Assembly (NCBI GenBank): GCA_965232285.1
Contig: CBDDPL010000004.1
Coordinates: forward strand, 6,076,001 to 6,140,000
DNA length: 64,000 nt
Origin: Denitrobaculum sp965232285
GTDB lineage: Bacteria; Pseudomonadota; Alphaproteobacteria; Kiloniellales; Kiloniellaceae
Direction: 5' to 3'
The position numbers and the translations under genes were made by a program. Shown here piece by piece: positions 59,658 to 64,000 of this stretch (position 1 is the first letter of the stretch; the number at the start of each line of letters is the position of its first letter). Below the pieces are notes generated by a model that was not told the DNA's origin, did not search any database, and was given only the letters and a program-made list of their open reading frames with translations.

Positions 59658-60908
59658 TTAATTCGTAAGAGCGACGTCTTTGAACAGCACTTCGCGGTCG
59701 CGAGAAAAGTTGGCGAGAATTGGCAGCATGGCCGCGCCCAGCGCCCGGGCGTCGGCGCCAACCCCGCCGGGGACGATGCTGACGGGCAGCAGGCCTTGCT
59801 GGTCCTGCTTCAGGAAGGCCTTTTTCACCTCTTCGACGATGCGGTCGCGGATTTTCGGCGGCACGGCCGCGTCGATGTGGATGCTTTGAAAGTCGATAAC
59901 GGCGGTGGCGGCCGCAATGGCCTGGGCGATGGCATCGGCGGCCATTGCGAGCCATCGTGAGAGCGTGTCCTCGATCTCTCCCCAGTCGCTTTCGGAAGAC
60001 CAGATGATCGCCGGCTCTCGGCCGTCCTCGATCAGCATCTCTTCGAGCAGGTAGAGGGAAGCACGTTTGATCAGTTGAACCGGTCCCTCAGGCGAAGTCA
60101 CCGGCAGGGAACCCAGGGCGCCCGCGTTGCCGCCGCGGCCCGGATAAAGCGACCCGCTTAGAACCAGGCCGCCCCCGATGAACCAGCCGATAAAAAAGTA
60201 AAGAAAGTCAAGGTTTTGCAGGTCATCAGCCTGGGAGACTTCTGCCGCGCAGGCGGCAGAGGCGTCGTTTGAGATGATCACGGGCAGCCCACTCGCCGCA
60301 GAGAATGCCGCACGAACGTCATAGTCCCGCCACTGCTCCAGGACATCGGCGGGGCCCGAAATCTGGTCTTTCCAGTTCCAGATCTCGAAAGGCATGGCAA
60401 TTCCCAGTCCGACGATCCGGCCCCGGAGTTTGTCCGGCAGCGACTGCTGCATGTCCGCGAGACTCTGACGCATAAAGTCCAGGACCAGGTCGGGCGTCGG
60501 GTAGGGATAGGATTGGCGGGCGCGCGTCCGGATCTTGCCACTGAAATCGCAGAGCACCAGTTCGACACTTCGTCGACCAATCTTGAGGCCGAGAGAGAAG
60601 ATCGCGTCAGGATTAAGGGAAAAGGGAACCGACGGCTGTCCGATCCGTCCGCGGGTCGGCGTGGTTTTGAGCAGGAGCGCGTCTGCCTCGAGGCTCTTGA
60701 CGATGAGGGTGATGGTCTGGGCCGAGAGACCTGTCAGACGTGCCAACTCTGCCTTGGCCAGCCGGCCGTTGCGGCGGATGAGCGAAAGCACCAGCCTTTC
60801 GTTATAGGCCCGGGCGCCGGTCTGGTTGGTGCCACCGCCCAGCTTGGAGCCGCGGTCCAGCCTTGTCCCGGCGGGTTTCGATGTTTCCTCAAGTGCCACG
60901 TCGATCAT
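59658..60908 (-). CDS. ROK family transcriptional repressor
   Basis: A 416-residue ROK repressor: N-terminal winged helix (LVLSLIRRNGRLAKAELARL, TGLSAQTITLIVKSLEADAL) and a kinase-like ROK domain (IFSLGLKIGRRSVELVLCDF, NDASAACAAEVSQADDLQNL, FIGWFIGGGLVLSGSLYPGR). The Zn-binding CxCxxxxC of NagC/Mlc is not seen. Divergent from the frc-type sugar operon; the 43-bp palindrome between them is its probable operator. Confidence 0.92.
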   Translation of the reverse strand: MIDVALEETSKPAGTRLDRGSKLGGGTNQTGARAYNERLVLSLIRRNGRLAKAELARLTGLSAQTITLIVKSLEADALLLKTTPTRGRIGQPSVPFSLNPDAIFSLGLKIGRRSVELVLCDFSGKIRTRARQSYPYPTPDLVLDFMRQSLADMQQSLPDKLRGRIVGLGIAMPFEIWNWKDQISGPADVLEQWRDYDVRAAFSAASGLPVIISNDASAACAAEVSQADDLQNLDFLYFFIGWFIGGGLVLSGSLYPGRGGNAGALGSLPVTSPEGPVQLIKRASLYLLEEMLIEDGREPAIIWSSESDWGEIEDTLSRWLAMAADAIAQAIAAATAVIDFQSIHIDAAVPPKIRDRIVEEVKKAFLKQDQQGLLPVSIVPGGVGADARALGAAMLPILANFSRDREVLFKDVALTN

Positions 60909-60962
60909 CTCTCGCTGCGAAGCCGCAACTGCAGCTCAAGCAAGAATGGGGGGGTTGCAAAA

Positions 60963-61005
60963 GGCTGTCAATAAATAAATCAAATTGATTTATTTATTGA
61001 CAGCC
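60963..61005. promoter_or_regulatory. 43-bp perfect palindrome: ROK operator with divergent -35 elements
   Basis: Two 21-bp arms (left begins GGCTGTCAATAAATAAATC) around one central base, exact throughout. Each end includes TTGACA: on the plus strand at 60997-61002 facing frcB, with AACTCT 17 bp on, and on the minus strand facing the ROK gene, with CATTCT at 17 bp. Repressor binding would cover both -35 boxes. AT-rich ROK operators such as those of NagC/XylR are similar in type. Confidence 0.85.
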
Positions 61006-61160
61006 ACAATGGCTTGCGTAACTCTAAGATTGCTGAAGTTCCGCCCGAGGATGGCTTGCCGCTGGGAAATCTCCCCGGGCTTGGTCGCGAAGAGTTCAAG
61101 GGCCTTTGAGAACAATCGGCCGGGCGTTCAAGCCCGACCTCGAATTTGGGAGGGAAAATC

Positions 61161-62210
61161 ATGACGAAATTCCGTAAGACATTTCACCGCTCCGCTGCTG
61201 TCTCGCTTGCCGGCGCGTTTTTGCTTTCGGCCGCCGCTTTCGCCACGCCGGCCCTGGCGGATGATGCCATCGTCGGGCTGATCACCAAGACCAATACCAA
61301 TCCCTTCTTCGTAAAGATGAAAGAAGGCGCCGAGGCCAAGGCGGCTGAACTGGGTATGGAACTGCGCAGCTTTGCCGGTAAGTACGACGGCGACAATGAG
61401 GCGCAGATCTCGGCTATCGAAAGCCTGGTGGCTTCCGGTGCGAAAGGCATCCTGATCACGCCGTCCGATCCCGCCGCCCTGGCCGATACCGTCCGGCGCG
61501 CGCGTGAAGCCGGTGTTCTGGTGATTGCGTTGGATACGCCTTTTGACCCGATCGATGCCGCGGACGCGACCTTCGCCACCGACAACTTCAAGGCGGGCGA
61601 ACTGATCGGACAGTGGGCCGCCGCCAAAATGGGCGCGGATGCCGCCAGCGCCAAGATTGCGACCCTGGATCTTTCGGAGGCTCAGATCACCGTCGACGTG
61701 CTGCGCAACCAGGGTTTCCTGAAGGGTTTCGGGGTGGACGTCAAGGATGTGAAAAAGATGTACGACGAGGATGACCCCAGGCTCGTCGGCGGCGATTCCA
61801 CACGCGGCTCGGAAGAGGGCGGCCGCACGGCCATGGAGAACCTGCTGCAGAAAGATCCGGGCATCAATCTGATCCACACTATCAATGAGCCGGCGGCGGC
61901 CGGCGCCTACGAGGCGCTGAAAGCCTTTGGGAAGGAAAAGGATGTGCTGGTGGTATCCGTCGATGGCGGCTGTCCCGGCGTGCAGAACGTGGCTGATGGC
62001 GTGATCGGCGCGACCTCCATGCAGTTCCCGCTCAAGATGGCGGCGCTCGGCGTGGAGGCCGTGGCCAAATTCGCCGAGACCGGCGAAAAGCCCCAGAGCA
62101 CACCGGGCCTGGATTTCTTCAACACCGGCGTCACGCTGATTACCGACCAGCCGGTAGAGGGCGTGCCTTCGATCTCCTCTAAAGAAGGCCTGACCCAGTG
62201 CTGGGGCTGA
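61161..62210 (+). CDS. frcB: Sugar ABC transporter substrate-binding protein (FrcB-like)
   Basis: A 349-residue periplasmic binding protein (peripla_BP_4). Signal peptide cleaving near ALADDAIV; VGLITKTNTNPFFVKMKEGA, SLVASGAKGILITPSDPAAL, HTINEPAAAGAYEALKAFGK and VDGGCPGVQNVADGVIGATS match FrcB, the fructose/mannose/ribose-binding protein of rhizobia. ATG 61161 with GGGAGGG upstream; the frame extends to 61146. First gene of the operon. Confidence 0.9.
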   Translation: MTKFRKTFHRSAAVSLAGAFLLSAAAFATPALADDAIVGLITKTNTNPFFVKMKEGAEAKAAELGMELRSFAGKYDGDNEAQISAIESLVASGAKGILITPSDPAALADTVRRAREAGVLVIALDTPFDPIDAADATFATDNFKAGELIGQWAAAKMGADAASAKIATLDLSEAQITVDVLRNQGFLKGFGVDVKDVKKMYDEDDPRLVGGDSTRGSEEGGRTAMENLLQKDPGINLIHTINEPAAAGAYEALKAFGKEKDVLVVSVDGGCPGVQNVADGVIGATSMQFPLKMAALGVEAVAKFAETGEKPQSTPGLDFFNTGVTLITDQPVEGVPSISSKEGLTQCWG

Positions 62211-62307
62211 TCTGACTCTGAGCTGAGGAACGGGTGTGAATTGATCGAGGCGGTCAGTCGCCGGCCGCCTCTTTCACCGACGTTTCAAGTCCAAGGGGAC
62301 TCTGACC

Positions 62308-63363
62308 ATGGCCGAGGTGGAGCGGAAGGAAGCCGTGTCTTCGGGGGAAGCGCCGGCTTCCTTCGAGGAGGAAGCGCAGGGGCCGCTCGCCCGGCTGCAC
62401 TACTTCCTGCATGCCAACCCGACCGCGGCGCCGGCGATCGTTCTCCTGCTGAGCCTGCTCGCCTTTGGCGCGGTGGCCGGCGACCGCTTCTTCACGCCCT
62501 TCAACTTCTCGCTGATCATTCAGCAGGTCACGGTGATCGGCATCCTCGGGGTCGCGCAGACCCTGATCATCGTGACGGCCGGTATCGATCTTTCGGTCGC
62601 AGCCATCATGGTGCTCAGCTCGGTTGTCATGGGGCGTCTCGGTGTGACCTACGGTTTGCCGGTGGGGGTGGCGCTCGTGGCCGGCTTTGCGGTCGGAACG
62701 CTCTGCGGCTTTCTGAACGGTTTTCTGATTACGCGTTTGCGCCTTCCGCCTTTCATCGTGACCCTGGGCACCTGGTCGATCTTCTTTGCCCTGAACCTCT
62801 GGTACTCGGATGCCCAGACCGTGCGCAGTTCCGACATCGATTCCCTGGCGCCGGCGCTGAAGTTCTTCGGTGAACGCGTTGGGATCTTCGGGGCGCAGTT
62901 CACCTATGGCTCCTTCCTCATGCTCGGGCTCTTCGGCCTCTTCTGGTACATCCTGAACTGGACCGCCTGGGGCCGGCATATCTACGCCGTGGGCGATGAC
63001 AAGGACGCGGCCGAGCTCTCCGGGATCCGGACGGATCGGACTCTGGTTTCGGTTTACGCCGTGGCCGGTTGCATCTGTGCGCTTGGCGGCTGGATCGCGA
63101 TCGGGCGTCTGGGCTCCGTCAGCCCGCAGAGCTTTTACGAAGGCAATCTCGACGCCATTACTGCCGTGGTGATCGGCGGCTGCTCGCTCTTCGGCGGCCG
63201 GGGCTCGATCCTCGGCACGCTGATCGGTGCGCTGACCGTGGGCGTCTTCCGCTCGGGACTCAAGATCGCGGGGGTCGAGGTGCTCTGGCAGGAGTTCACG
63301 GTTGGCCTGCTGATCATCGTGGCCGTCGCCCTTGATCAGTGGATCCGGAAGGTGTCGTCATGA
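62308..63363 (+). CDS. frcC: Sugar ABC transporter permease (FrcC-like)
   Basis: A 351-residue BPD_transp_2 permease with about eight to ten helices. N-terminal cytosolic extension, then NPTAAPAIVLLLSLLAFGAV, VTAGIDLSVAAIMVLSSVVM (family motif TGGIDLSVG-like), NGFLITRLRLPPFIVTLGTW and the C-terminal GGCSLFGGRGSILGTLIGAL. Forms the channel for the sugar bound by FrcB. The stop overlaps the next start (ATGA). Confidence 0.92.
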   Translation: MAEVERKEAVSSGEAPASFEEEAQGPLARLHYFLHANPTAAPAIVLLLSLLAFGAVAGDRFFTPFNFSLIIQQVTVIGILGVAQTLIIVTAGIDLSVAAIMVLSSVVMGRLGVTYGLPVGVALVAGFAVGTLCGFLNGFLITRLRLPPFIVTLGTWSIFFALNLWYSDAQTVRSSDIDSLAPALKFFGERVGIFGAQFTYGSFLMLGLFGLFWYILNWTAWGRHIYAVGDDKDAAELSGIRTDRTLVSVYAVAGCICALGGWIAIGRLGSVSPQSFYEGNLDAITAVVIGGCSLFGGRGSILGTLIGALTVGVFRSGLKIAGVEVLWQEFTVGLLIIVAVALDQWIRKVSS

Positions 63364-64000
63364 CGAGCGAAAGCGGAAGTCCGGTTCTCAAGGCCCGGGG
63401 TCTGGTCAAGCGTTACGGCCGGGTCGTCGCAATGGATCGCGCTGACTTCGATCTTGAAGCCGGCGAGATCCTGGCGGTAATCGGTGACAACGGCGCCGGC
63501 AAATCCACCTTGATCAAGGCCTTGAGCGGCGCCGTCGTTCCGGACCATGGGACCGTGGAACTGGACGGAAAGGCCGTACAGTTCCGCTCCCCCATGGAAG
63601 CGCGCGACGCCGGGATCGAGACGGTCTATCAAACCCTCGCGCTTTCCCCGGCCCTCTCCATCGCGGACAACCTCTTTCTTGGCCGGGAAATCCGCGCGGC
63701 GGGTCTTGCGGGCAGTCTTTTCCGCAAACTGGACCGGACGCAGATGCGCCGGATCGCCAGGGAGAAGCTTAGTGAACTGGGCCTGATGACCATCCAGAAC
63801 ATCGATCAGGCGGTAGAAACCCTTTCAGGCGGACAGCGCCAAGGGGTGGCTGTGGTGCGGGCCGCGGCCTTCGGTTCTCGCGTGGTCATCATGGACGAAC
63901 CGACGGCGGCCCTGGGCGTGAAGGAAAGCCGGCGTGTGCTCGATCTGATCCTGGACGTGAAGTCCAAAGGGCTGCCGATCGTGCTGATCTCCCATAACAT
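63360..64000 (+). CDS. frcA: Sugar ABC transporter ATPase (FrcA-like), 5' part
   Basis: The window ends inside this gene; 213 codons are visible. Walker A VIGDNGAGKSTLIKALSGA, Q-loop ETVYQTLALSPALSI, signature ETLSGGQRQGVAVVRAA, Walker B RVVIMDEPTAALGVKES and the start of the H-loop IVLISHN. Single ATPase domain, as in FrcA; the TLALSP and GLAGSL insert fits the FrcA type rather than two-domain RbsA. Coupled to frcC by 4-bp overlap. A sugar kinase (FrcK) may follow outside the window. Confidence 0.92.
   Translation, partial: MTSESGSPVLKARGLVKRYGRVVAMDRADFDLEAGEILAVIGDNGAGKSTLIKALSGAVVPDHGTVELDGKAVQFRSPMEARDAGIETVYQTLALSPALSIADNLFLGREIRAAGLAGSLFRKLDRTQMRRIAREKLSELGLMTIQNIDQAVETLSGGQRQGVAVVRAAAFGSRVVIMDEPTAALGVKESRRVLDLILDVKSKGLPIVLISHN

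Overview
This is high-GC DNA from a heterotrophic alphaproteobacterium, most likely Rhodospirillales/Kiloniellales-like. The evidence is the cobS-cobT cobaltochelatase genes beside a DnaJ-domain gene and a divergent bolA, an RHH_4 protein, DUF2889, the order HlyC/CorC-aroB-aroK...xerD, a malyl-CoA lyase, and an frc-type sugar ABC operon beside a ROK regulator. No rRNA, tRNA or CRISPR array was seen. The window opens inside livG and closes inside the frcA-like ATPase gene.

Layout: (1) 1-1.8 kb, end of a branched-chain-type (Liv) ABC operon with a hotdog thioesterase and a RidA protein. (2) 1.8-13.0 kb, nine tightly packed minus-strand genes: a Dpp/Opp-type peptide transporter followed by an M20 peptidase, an amidase, a cytosolic-looking gamma-glutamyltransferase and a second M20 peptidase. 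A divergent IclR regulator and a PuuE-like allantoinase follow. (3) 15-18.7 kb, a 2H phosphoesterase, a LysR/ureohydrolase divergon and a conserved protein of unknown role. (4) 18.8-31.9 kb, core genes: cobT, cobS, DnaJ-like, bolA, RHH_4, DUF2889, CNNM transporter, aroB, aroK, a 46-residue membrane peptide, a large secreted protein, xerD and mcl. (5) 32-43.9 kb, accessory genes: a zeta-like kinase with a 56-residue partner, an FAD oxidase/HxlR divergon, SbtA with a PII-like partner, an OmpA-family protein, two HupE/UreJ proteins, and a MarR-linked set of YceI, cytochrome b561-YceI fusion and a Tat-targeted deaminase.

(6) 45.4-49.7 kb is a low-GC island. It holds two IS30-type transposase remnants flanking a gene for a small secreted protein with ten cysteines, then a single-gene AAA ATPase-DUF4435/Toprim protein resembling a fused PARIS or OLD-type defence effector, a duplicated 3' end of tenA, and a ParDE-type toxin-antitoxin pair. 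(7) 49.7-51.8 kb, thiamin salvage: TPP riboswitch, thiY, a very long perfect hairpin, tenA. (8) 52-59.6 kb, accA, a pentapeptide-repeat protein, a PNPOx/FNR/2Fe-2S fusion, a GST, a LysR regulator, msrA and an orphan PAS protein. (9) 59.7-64 kb, a ROK regulator divergent from frcB-frcC-frcA, with a 43-bp perfect palindrome between them.

Recurring themes are nitrogen scavenging from peptides, gamma-glutamyl compounds and guanidino/ureido compounds, and regulator divergons that each carry a clear inverted repeat. The most unusual material is the low-GC island and the MarR/YceI/b561/Tat-deaminase cluster.
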